Shown one piece after another: positions 56,378 through 64,000 of a stretch of 64,000 nucleotides of DNA. Below the pieces are notes generated by a model that was given only the letters and a program-made list of their open reading frames with translations, was not told where the DNA came from and did not search any database. Source of the DNA: Planctomycetota bacterium. GTDB taxonomy: Bacteria > Planctomycetota > Planctomycetia > Pirellulales > UBA1268. Position 1 is the stretch's first letter. Every line of letters begins with the position of its first letter. The position numbers were made by a program, and so were the translations under genes. Location of the stretch: positions 1 through 64,000 of the forward strand of contig JAGWVR010000006.1 in NCBI GenBank assembly GCA_018970785.1. Direction: 5' to 3'.

Positions 56378-57793
56378 ATGGCCACGCGTCGTTCCCGTTC
56401 CAGCGCCTCCCGTCGTGACTTCATCGCCACCGGTGCCACCGGTGCCGGAGCGCTGGCCGGCATCGCCGGTGGCGTGTGGATCGCTCCCGAGGTCCGCGCC
56501 GACGACAAGCCGGCGACGAGCGCCAACTCCGAGATCCGCTTCGCCTGCATCGGCATCGGTGGCAAGGGGCAGAGCGATTCGGCCGACGCAGCCCGCAACG
56601 GCAAGGTGGTCGCGGTCGCCGACGTCGACAGCAACCAGTTGAAGCGCGGCGAGAAGGCCTTCGAGGGGGCGAAGACGTTCCAGGACTACCGGAAGATGCT
56701 CGCCGAGGTCGGCAAGGAGATCGATGCCGTCACCGTCAGCACGCCCGACCACACCCACTTCGCCGCGGCGATGATGGCGATGGGGATGGGGAAGCACTGC
56801 TTCTGCCAGAAGCCGCTGACCCGGGCGATCTCCGAGGCGCGGCTGATGGGTGAATTGGCCCGCGCCAAGAAGCTCGCCACGCAGATGGGCAACCAGGGCA
56901 CCGCCGAGAGCTCGCTGCGGAAGGCGGCCGCGTTCATCAAGTCGGGAGGGTTGGGCACGGTCAAGGAACTGCACGTTTGGACCAACCGGCCGGTCTGGCC
57001 GCAGGGCGGGGGGCGCCCGGCGGAGGCTCCGGTTCCCGCCAACCTCGACTGGAATCTCTGGCTCGGCCCGGCGCCGGTCCGGCCCTACGGCACCGGCTAC
57101 CACCCCTTCAGCTGGCGTGGCTTCTGGGATTTCGGCACCGGTGCGCTCGGCGACATGGCCTGCCACACCTTCAACATGCCGTTCATGGCGCTCAACCTCC
57201 GCGACCCGTCGAGCGTCCAGGCGCTGACCAGCGGCCACAACAAGGAGACCTATCCGAAGTGGTCGATCATCGACTTCGATTTCCCGACGATCGGAGCCCG
57301 ACCGGGGTTGAAGGTGGTGTGGTACGACGGCGGCAAGCTCCCCGAGGAGGGTTTGTTCGCCGGCTTCCCCGGTGAGACCAAGAAGGACGCCGACGGAAAG
57401 GAGGAGACACTGCCGTTCAAGACCGCCTCGAGTGGCATCCTCTGCATCGGCGACAAGGACACGCTCTACGCTCCCGGCGACTACTGTGAGAAGGGCTTCA
57501 AGCTCAAGAGCGGCAAGGCACCCGCCGACGCCGAGTTCACGCCGTCGCCGGGCCATTTCATCGAATGGGTCAACGCCATCAAGGGTGGCCCGCAGCCGAT
57601 GTCGAACTTCCCCGACTACGCCGGGCCGCTCACCGAGACGATCCTGCTGGGGAACCTCGCGGTCTGGGCCGCCGACGTGGCGGAAACCAAGGGGAAGAAG
57701 ATCGAGTGGGATCCGGTGAAGTTGGTCGCCAAGAACGCCCCCGAGGTGGAGGCGATCATCCGGCCGACCGCACGCGATGGCTGGTCGGCCTGA
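56378..57793 (+). CDS. Gfo/Idh/MocA-family oxidoreductase with TAT signal
   Basis: SRRDFIATGATGAGALAGIAGG; RFACIGIGGKGQSDSADAARNGKVVAVADVD; VSTPDHTHFAAAMMAMGMGKHCFCQKPLT. Confidence 0.94.
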   Translation: MATRRSRSSASRRDFIATGATGAGALAGIAGGVWIAPEVRADDKPATSANSEIRFACIGIGGKGQSDSADAARNGKVVAVADVDSNQLKRGEKAFEGAKTFQDYRKMLAEVGKEIDAVTVSTPDHTHFAAAMMAMGMGKHCFCQKPLTRAISEARLMGELARAKKLATQMGNQGTAESSLRKAAAFIKSGGLGTVKELHVWTNRPVWPQGGGRPAEAPVPANLDWNLWLGPAPVRPYGTGYHPFSWRGFWDFGTGALGDMACHTFNMPFMALNLRDPSSVQALTSGHNKETYPKWSIIDFDFPTIGARPGLKVVWYDGGKLPEEGLFAGFPGETKKDADGKEETLPFKTASSGILCIGDKDTLYAPGDYCEKGFKLKSGKAPADAEFTPSPGHFIEWVNAIKGGPQPMSNFPDYAGPLTETILLGNLAVWAADVAETKGKKIEWDPVKLVAKNAPEVEAIIRPTARDGWSA

Positions 57794-57839
57794 GCCGACC
57801 GGCCGGCGGACGCAGGGATCGAGGAGTGAAGGAGGGGCT

Positions 57840-59138
57840 GTGACACGCGACGGTGGAACTGGCTCGCGGTCTGCGCTCGTGACGCGGCGTGGAGCAACGC
57901 TGATCGTGGCGCTGGCCCTCGCGGCCGGCGGCGCCCCGGCCCGGGCCCTGGAGCCCCTCCCTGCGGAGGCCGCCGCCGTCGCGCTGGTCAAGTCGCGCGG
58001 CGGGAGCGTCGAGTACGGGACCGACGGCCGGGTGACGAAGGTGAACCTCGCCAACCGGCCCGCCACCGATGCCGACCTCCGTGTCCTCGGCACGCTCCCG
58101 GGTCTGCAAGCGCTCGAGGTCTGGGGCGCCGAGATCGGCGATGCCGGCATGCCCGCGCTGGCGGCGATCGGATCGCTGCAGCAGTTGGTCCTCGAGAACA
58201 CCGACGTCACCGACACCGGCATCGGGGAACTGGCGAAGCTGCGGAACCTCAAGATCCTCAACCTCCGCCGCAGCTCGAACCTGTCCGATGCGGCGCTCGA
58301 GACCGTGGCGAAGCTCACCGGCCTCGAGCAACTCGTCCTGCTCTACAACAATTTCACCGATGCCGGGCTGGCCCATCTCCTGCCTCTGACAAAGCTCCGC
58401 GTGCTCGATCTGCGCGGTTGCTCGCTGATCGGCGACGCGGGGCTGGAGCACGTCGCCGGGATGACGAGTCTGGAGCGGGTCAAGCTCCGCTGCCCCGGGG
58501 TCACCGACCGCGGTCTGGCGGCGATCGCCCGGCTGCCGAAGCTCCGCGGGTTCGCCGCCGAGGACGGCCAGATCACCGACGCCGGACTGGCGCCGTTCGC
58601 CACCAAGGGGGACATCGACGAGATCAACGTGATGCGGACGTTCATCGGCGGCGACGGGCTCGCCCATCTCAAGGGGCTCGGCAAGCTCAAGCGCCTCGAG
58701 CTGCGCGGCACGCTGATCGACGACGCAGCGCTCGTCCACGTCGCCGGCCTCACCAATCTCGTCCTCCTCGACCTGGCGGAGACGGGGATCGGCGACGCCG
58801 GTGTCGCCCACCTCGGCCGACTCGAAAAGCTCGCCGACCTCGACCTGTGGGACACGAAGGTCGGCGACGAGGGGCTGACCACGATCGGTCGGCTGCCGGC
58901 CCTCACCAAGCTGGTGCTGCGGAACACCCGCATCACCGACGCGGGGCTCGGGCGACTGACCGGTTCGACGAAGCTGGCCACGCTCGACCTGGCCGGCACC
59001 AAGGTCGCCGGACCGGGCCTGGCGGCGGTGGGACGGCTGCCGGCGCTGCGGGCCCTCGACCTCAGCTTTGCACCGGTCAGCGACGATGCCCTGGCGGCTC
59101 TCCGCGCGGCCCGTCCTGAGATCGTCGTCACGAAGTGA
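57840..59138 (+). CDS. secreted leucine-rich-repeat protein
   Basis: GTG start; repeats LQQLVLENTDVTDTGIGELAKLRNLKILNL, LVLLDLAETGIGDAGVAHLGRLEKLADLDL, LVLRNTRITDAGLGRLTGSTKLATLDL (period about 24 aa). Confidence 0.9.
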   Translation: MTRDGGTGSRSALVTRRGATLIVALALAAGGAPARALEPLPAEAAAVALVKSRGGSVEYGTDGRVTKVNLANRPATDADLRVLGTLPGLQALEVWGAEIGDAGMPALAAIGSLQQLVLENTDVTDTGIGELAKLRNLKILNLRRSSNLSDAALETVAKLTGLEQLVLLYNNFTDAGLAHLLPLTKLRVLDLRGCSLIGDAGLEHVAGMTSLERVKLRCPGVTDRGLAAIARLPKLRGFAAEDGQITDAGLAPFATKGDIDEINVMRTFIGGDGLAHLKGLGKLKRLELRGTLIDDAALVHVAGLTNLVLLDLAETGIGDAGVAHLGRLEKLADLDLWDTKVGDEGLTTIGRLPALTKLVLRNTRITDAGLGRLTGSTKLATLDLAGTKVAGPGLAAVGRLPALRALDLSFAPVSDDALAALRAARPEIVVTK

Positions 59139-59185
59139 ATTGTTCCGCCCGTCCACGCCGGTGCTGGGCCTGCCGACCCTGCCGA

Positions 59186-59201
59186 AGGCAGCGGTGTTGC
59201 A
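59186..59201 (+). promoter_or_regulatory. weak candidate sigma-54 promoter upstream of pspA
   Basis: AGGCAGCGGTGTTGCA; GG/GC spaced 12 nt; 3 mismatches to TGGCACG-N4-TTGCW; about 200 nt from the ATG. Confidence 0.3.
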
Positions 59202-59403
59202 GGACGTTTGACGGTCGTGGCGCGGGGGGGTAAGACGATGATCCCTGGGGAATCTCGCTGAAATGGCGGACGGAGGGTCCTGTCCGCCCGTTCCAGCGGG
59301 CCCGGCCCCGGCACCGCCCGCGGAGGCCGCTGGCTCTCGGGCGATTCGCCGACGGCTCCGGGGAAACGCTCCCGCTCCCGACCCGCACACTGGAGATGAT
59401 CCG

Positions 59404-60153
59404 ATGATCCTCGGCAAGCTGTGGAAGGCGATGGCCGCCCAGGTCAACAAGATCGCCAATTTTTTCTGGACGGCCGATCCGATCGCGCAACTGCAGTACG
59501 AATACGACAAAGCGGTCGATCAGATGAAGGAGGGGCGCGAGGGGCTGGAGCAGTACCGGGCCCTCGTCGAGCGGGTCGCTCGGCAGGTCGAGGGTGACCG
59601 CCAGCATGTCGCCAAGCTCGAGGCGCAGGTCAAGGCCTACCTCCAAGCCGGCGAGCGCGAGACGGCGGCGAAGTTCGCGCTCGAATTGCAGCGCGTCCGC
59701 AAGGACCTCGAGGAGAACGAGGCCCAGCTCAAGCTCCACGAGACCGCCTATGGCAACAACGTCACCAAGGTCAAGCACGCCTCGAAAAAGCTCGCCGACC
59801 TCAAGCACAAGATCCAGAAGTACGACGCCGACCTGAAAATGTCGCGGGCCGAGGCGGAGCTGGCGAAGCTCGCCACGACCTTCAAATTCGACGTCACCAC
59901 CGACTTCGGCCAGATCGAGGACGTGATCCAGGACAAGATCGGGCTCAACCGCGCGAAGGTCCGCGTCGCCGCCGACCTGTCCGGCGAGGGGCTCGACAAG
60001 ATCAAGGACGAGCAGCGTGTCGAGGCGCAGATGGCCGACGCGGCCCTCCGTGAGTTCGAGCGCGAGTTGGGGATGGTGACTCCCGAGACGTCGAAGGTCA
60101 CGGACGACGAGAAGCTGCTCGGGTCCGAACGGCTCCGACAGATCTCAGGCTGA
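59404..60153 (+). CDS. pspA: PspA/IM30 (Vipp1) family protein
   Basis: MILGKLWKAMAAQVNKIANFFWTADPIAQLQYEYDKAVDQMKEGREGLEQYRALVERVARQVEGDRQHVAKLEAQVKAYLQAGERETAAKFALELQ; coiled coil. Confidence 0.85.
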   Translation: MILGKLWKAMAAQVNKIANFFWTADPIAQLQYEYDKAVDQMKEGREGLEQYRALVERVARQVEGDRQHVAKLEAQVKAYLQAGERETAAKFALELQRVRKDLEENEAQLKLHETAYGNNVTKVKHASKKLADLKHKIQKYDADLKMSRAEAELAKLATTFKFDVTTDFGQIEDVIQDKIGLNRAKVRVAADLSGEGLDKIKDEQRVEAQMADAALREFERELGMVTPETSKVTDDEKLLGSERLRQISG

Positions 60154-60349
60154 GGCGCCCCGTTCGCCACGGCGACGCCCCCGGCTTTTCCGTGGAGACC
60201 GTGGCGGCCAGCCTGGCGACGGATCGTGCAGCCCATCGGTGGCCGTGCCCCGTCCGGTCGGCGTGGCCCGTACCCCATGCGACCGACGGTCCGGCGTCAG
60301 TGGGACCCATGGCCAGACGAGGCGTGCGCCCGGGCGCACGGAAAGTGCC

Positions 60350-62287
60350 GTGAACGACGATTCATCGAGGGCGTCGGCGATCGGAGGCTCTCCGGCCCAC
60401 CGGGACCGCCTCCCCGCCGATACCGGCGCCGCGCCGGCCGCCAATGGCCAGCGGACCGGGCTGGGCACCGGGACCCGTCCCGGCGGTGCCCTGCCTGATT
60501 GGTGTCCGTCGTGGGCGGAGCGGCTCGGCGACGCCTACCTGTCGGGCACGAGTTGCGTCTTCCTGGTGCATGGCAACGTCCGCGATCTGGTGCCGCTCGG
60601 CCCCGAGTCGGCGGCGACGACGACACCTGCGGCCGATCCGGCGGCGGCTTTCGGAACCGTCGGTGACTTCCTCGCCCGCGAGGTCTTCGGCAGCTGGGAC
60701 GTGGTCCTGGCCTACGACGTCGGCAAGGGGCTGCGGCCGTTGGCCGGATCCGATCCGTCGCGGTTGCGCACGATGGTGCAATGGCTTTCCGAGCGGCTCG
60801 GCAACGCCTCGGCCTGGCCGCGCGAGCCCGATGCCGCCCTGGCCGCGATCGACGCGATCCTCGACCGGAATCTCACGGATCCTCCCGAGCAGCGCAAGAA
60901 GATCGCCGTCTTCCTCGACCATGCCCAGTACCTCGTGCCCGACGGCGATACCGCGAGCGCCTCGCGCGGTACCGCCGGCAGGCTCGTCCGGGTCGTCGGC
61001 TGGGCGACCAATCCACTGCTCCGTCGTGTCAACGTCGCGATCGTGCTGCTCGCCGAGACGATGGCCGAGGTCCACCCGCGTCTCGTCACCAATCCGGCGG
61101 TGACTGCGATCGAGGTGCCGCTCCCAGACGCCGACGAACGGCGCCGCTTCGCCCTGGCCACCGCGAGTGCCGTGGGCGTGCCGGCCGGACAGATGGACGC
61201 CGTCGAGCGCATGGCGAAGCTCTCCGCCGGCCTCTCGCTCGAGAGCATCAGGGCGATCGTCACGCTGTCGGCGCGGGAGGGCACGGCGCCCGACGGAGCC
61301 GAATTCGGCGCCAAGAAAAAGGATCTCATCGAGCGGTCGTGCCGGGGGCTGATCGAGTTCATCCAGCCACGCCTGACGCTCGACAACGTCGCCGGTCACG
61401 AGGCCGCGAAGGCACGCCTCGAGGCCGATGCCAAGGCGATCCGTCGTGGCCAGCTCGATGCCGCACCGATGGGCTACCTGATCTGCGGGCCGGTGGGTAC
61501 CGGCAAGAGCTTCATCGCCGAGTGCTACGCCGGCAGCGTCGGGATCCCGTGCGTGGAGTTGAAGAACTTCCGCAGCAAGTACGTCGGCGAGACCGAGGGC
61601 AATCTCGAGCACGCCCTCGGCGTGCTCCGCAGCCTCGGCCCGGTGGTGGTGATCATCGACGAGGCCGATGCGGCCCTCGGCAACCGTGAGTCCGGTGGTG
61701 ACTCAGGAACCAGCGCCCGGGTGTTCTCGATGATCGCCCGGCAGATGGGAGACACCCGCTACCGCGGCAAGATCGTCTGGATGCTCCTCACCAGCCGCCC
61801 TGATCGCCTCCCCATCGACCTCAAGCGACAGGGGCGGGCGGAGGTCCACATTCCCCTCTTCTATCCACACGATCAGGCTGAGATGGAGGCGATGTTCCAG
61901 GCGATGGCGCGGAAATGCCGCGTGAAGCTGGCGCCGGGCCTGCCGGGGCCGGTGGATCTCGAACTCGGCCTGTCCGGGGCCGACATCGAGAGCATCGTCC
62001 TGGCGGCGCGCCGCAAGGGGCTCGAGCGCGCCGCCGCCGCTGCCGAGGAAGGGCGACCGGCTCCCGGCGGCGACGAGATCGGCGTTGCCGATTTCCAGGA
62101 GGCACTCACCGACTTCCTTCCCTCGGCGCAGGGCTTGGAGAAGGAAGCCCAGGAGATCGCCGCCGTCCTCGAATGCACCGAAAAGCGCTTCCTGCCCGAG
62201 CGCTGGCGCGAAGCCGTCAGCCGCCCCGGCGGGCGCGCCGACCTGCAGGAGCGGATGGCTGAGCTGCGCGACATGGCGGGCACCTGA
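60350..62287 (+). CDS. AAA+ ATPase (FtsH/Vps4/CDC48-like AAA module) with N-terminal AAA-like region lacking an obvious Walker A
   Basis: YLICGPVGTGKSFIAECYAGSVGIPCVELKNFRSKYVGETEGNLEHAL; VVVIIDEADAALGNRES; LLTSRPDRLPIDLKRQGRAEVHIPLFYP; N-terminus CVFLVHGNVRDLVPL...; GTG 60350 or ATG 60239 start. Confidence 0.88.
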   Translation: MNDDSSRASAIGGSPAHRDRLPADTGAAPAANGQRTGLGTGTRPGGALPDWCPSWAERLGDAYLSGTSCVFLVHGNVRDLVPLGPESAATTTPAADPAAAFGTVGDFLAREVFGSWDVVLAYDVGKGLRPLAGSDPSRLRTMVQWLSERLGNASAWPREPDAALAAIDAILDRNLTDPPEQRKKIAVFLDHAQYLVPDGDTASASRGTAGRLVRVVGWATNPLLRRVNVAIVLLAETMAEVHPRLVTNPAVTAIEVPLPDADERRRFALATASAVGVPAGQMDAVERMAKLSAGLSLESIRAIVTLSAREGTAPDGAEFGAKKKDLIERSCRGLIEFIQPRLTLDNVAGHEAAKARLEADAKAIRRGQLDAAPMGYLICGPVGTGKSFIAECYAGSVGIPCVELKNFRSKYVGETEGNLEHALGVLRSLGPVVVIIDEADAALGNRESGGDSGTSARVFSMIARQMGDTRYRGKIVWMLLTSRPDRLPIDLKRQGRAEVHIPLFYPHDQAEMEAMFQAMARKCRVKLAPGLPGPVDLELGLSGADIESIVLAARRKGLERAAAAAEEGRPAPGGDEIGVADFQEALTDFLPSAQGLEKEAQEIAAVLECTEKRFLPERWREAVSRPGGRADLQERMAELRDMAGT

Positions 62288-62371
62288 GCCACGCCCGCGA
62301 AGCACCGACGCCGTTCCGCCCGTCGAGACCGTTTTCCCGTTGGCCGATCCGAAACCCCCGAGGAGTTCACC

Positions 62372-62677
62372 ATGGCCCGTGGTTCCAGCCCCAGCACCCC
62401 CTGGTTCGACGCCACCACCGAGGCGCCGCTGCTGCAGGAGTACGCGCGGAAGCTCGACTCGTTCGTCGACGCGGTCGCCGACGGGCGTGTCGATTCGAAG
62501 GAAGTCGAGGACCAGGAGAAGCGGCTCGTGGCCCTGATGAAGGAGGTCGAGCCACTCCTCTCCCCCGAGGCCCACGAGAAGGTGACCAAGCTGCTGTGCG
62601 AGGTCACGGCCTACGACCTGATGAACATGCTTCACATGGCGGGCCGGGCGCGGCCGCGGACCCGGTTTCAGGGTTGA
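62372..62677 (+). CDS. small acidic hypothetical protein
   Basis: 101 aa: STPWFDATTEAPLLQEYARKLDSFVDAVADGRVDSKEVEDQEKRLVALMKEVEPLLSPEAHEKVTKLLCEVTAYDLMNMLHMAG. Confidence 0.8.
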   Translation: MARGSSPSTPWFDATTEAPLLQEYARKLDSFVDAVADGRVDSKEVEDQEKRLVALMKEVEPLLSPEAHEKVTKLLCEVTAYDLMNMLHMAGRARPRTRFQG

Positions 62678-62721
62678 TCTGACGGCGGTCACGATCCGGT
62701 CGGTTTTTCACGAGGGACACG

Positions 62722-64000
62722 ATGGCGAACGAACCCAAGGCTCCGTTCTGGCTGGCGGTGTGGGCGGTGATCCTCGGACTGGTCGCCCTGGCCGCGTGGC
62801 GGGCCGGGATGTTCGGCGACCGCCCCGTGCCGGCGCCGCGTGCCGCCCCGATGGCCGGGGGGCCCGGCCCGGGCGGTGGTGGACCGGCGCCGGGGGGGGA
62901 CGGTGGGAGCGGCACCGAGGGGCCCATGTCCGAGGCCCCCGACGTCGCCGTGCCCACAACCGTGAAGGAATACACCTTCAAGCCCGCCGAGCGCCTGCCG
63001 CCGGTGAAGGGGGTCAGCGCCTACAAGCCGCTGGAAAACGACACCGTCCGCTTCGCCCTCAACGTCTGGGCCGGTTGGAGCCCGATCATCCTCGCCAACG
63101 ACGGCTTCAAGCCGGGCAAGGTCTGGCAGGCGCCGGGGGGGCGTCCGTTCAAGGTCGAGCTGGTGCTGATCGACGACCCTGTCCAGATGCGGGATGCCTA
63201 CGCGGCCGGTGAGGTCCACGTCGGCTGGGCGACGCTCGACATGCTGCCGTTGTTCGTCGACAGCTTCGCCAAGGATTCGCGGATCATGCCGCGCGTCTAC
63301 CAGCAGGTCGACTTCTCCAACGGTGGCGACGGGATCGTCGTCCGCGACACGATCAAGACGGTCAAGGATCTCGCCGGCAAGAAGCTCGTGATGGCGCAGA
63401 ACTCGCCGAGCCAGTTCTTCGCCCTCAACATGCTCGTTGCCGGCGGGCTGCAGCCGGCGGACGTGGAGATGATCTACGTCACGACGGCGTTCGAGGCCGC
63501 CGCCGCCTTCAACCGCGACAAGAGCATCGCCGGTTGTGTGTCGTGGGCCCCGGACATCTACAACCTCGCCGAAGCCAAGGGCAACCGGATGCTGGTCACG
63601 ACCAAGACCGCCAACCGGCTGATCGCCGACGTCTGGTTCGCCCGGGCGGACTTCGCCAAGGATCACCCCGACAAGGTCGAGGCCCTCGTGCGCGGCATCT
63701 TCGACGCGATGAGCGAGCTGAATCGCGAAGATGTCCGGGCCCGCGTCGCCCAGCTGATGGCCGACGGGTACACGATCCCGGCCGCCGACGCGCTGTCGAT
63801 GCTCGGCGATGCCCACTCGACCAACTGGGCCGAGAACTACCAGTTTTTCCTCAACCGCAACAATCCCGCCAATTTCGAGCGGATCTGGAAGCAGGCTTAC
63901 TACCTGTACCGGAAGGTCGGGGCGATCTCCAACAATCCCGTGCCGTTCGATCAGGTGATGGATTTCTCGGTCCTGCAGAAACTCGGTACCGAGCCGAAAT
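62722..64000 (+). CDS. membrane-anchored ABC-type solute-binding protein (truncated at window edge)
   Basis: MANEPKAPFWLAVWAVILGLVALAAWRAG; Gly/Pro linker; VRFALNVWAGWSPIILANDGFKPGKVW...VQMRDAYAAGEVHVGWATLDMLPLFVDSF...SPSQFFALNMLVAGGL; open to window end. Confidence 0.83.
   Translation, partial: MANEPKAPFWLAVWAVILGLVALAAWRAGMFGDRPVPAPRAAPMAGGPGPGGGGPAPGGDGGSGTEGPMSEAPDVAVPTTVKEYTFKPAERLPPVKGVSAYKPLENDTVRFALNVWAGWSPIILANDGFKPGKVWQAPGGRPFKVELVLIDDPVQMRDAYAAGEVHVGWATLDMLPLFVDSFAKDSRIMPRVYQQVDFSNGGDGIVVRDTIKTVKDLAGKKLVMAQNSPSQFFALNMLVAGGLQPADVEMIYVTTAFEAAAAFNRDKSIAGCVSWAPDIYNLAEAKGNRMLVTTKTANRLIADVWFARADFAKDHPDKVEALVRGIFDAMSELNREDVRARVAQLMADGYTIPAADALSMLGDAHSTNWAENYQFFLNRNNPANFERIWKQAYYLYRKVGAISNNPVPFDQVMDFSVLQKLGTEPK

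Noticed and set aside
58060-59130. Tandem DNA repeat of about 72 bp
   Set aside because: Explained by leucine-rich-repeat protein periodicity

Overview
High-GC bacterial chromosome window, planctomycete-like: DUF1559 pseudopilin-type protein, LEPR-type N-terminus, PEP-CTERM tail, several CSPxR sulfatases, ECF sigma factor/Ser-Thr kinase pair. I support about 50 protein-coding genes and 2 tRNAs (Arg-CCG, His-GTG). I see no CRISPR array, rRNA or IS element. The most interesting region is a sulfur locus (about 1.5-15 kb). It holds a sulfate ABC transporter operon (sbp-cysT-cysW-cysA-yezD-like) with a near-consensus sigma-54 promoter, divergent from a GAF/AAA/Fis sigma-54 activator, then a sulfatase, and then cysK directly upstream of a Family-2 encapsulin shell gene with an inserted cNMP-binding-like domain. 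The next gene is a SufS-like cysteine desulfurase with a ~128-aa Ala/Pro-rich N-terminal extension (probable encapsulated cargo), followed by a convergent SLC13-family permease. A second system of interest is at the right edge: PspA/IM30 (ESCRT-III superfamily), a AAA+ ATPase, a small acidic protein and an anchored ABC-type solute-binding protein. Others are a permease-less PTS phosphorelay (hpf-ptsN-HPr-ptsI) next to RNase E/G, a cyclophilin fused to six exact 50-aa FG-GAP-like repeats, and a cluster of strong, partly mutually exclusive hairpins at 26.94-27.05 kb. All calls come from reading the sequence and the supplied translations; no database searches were run.
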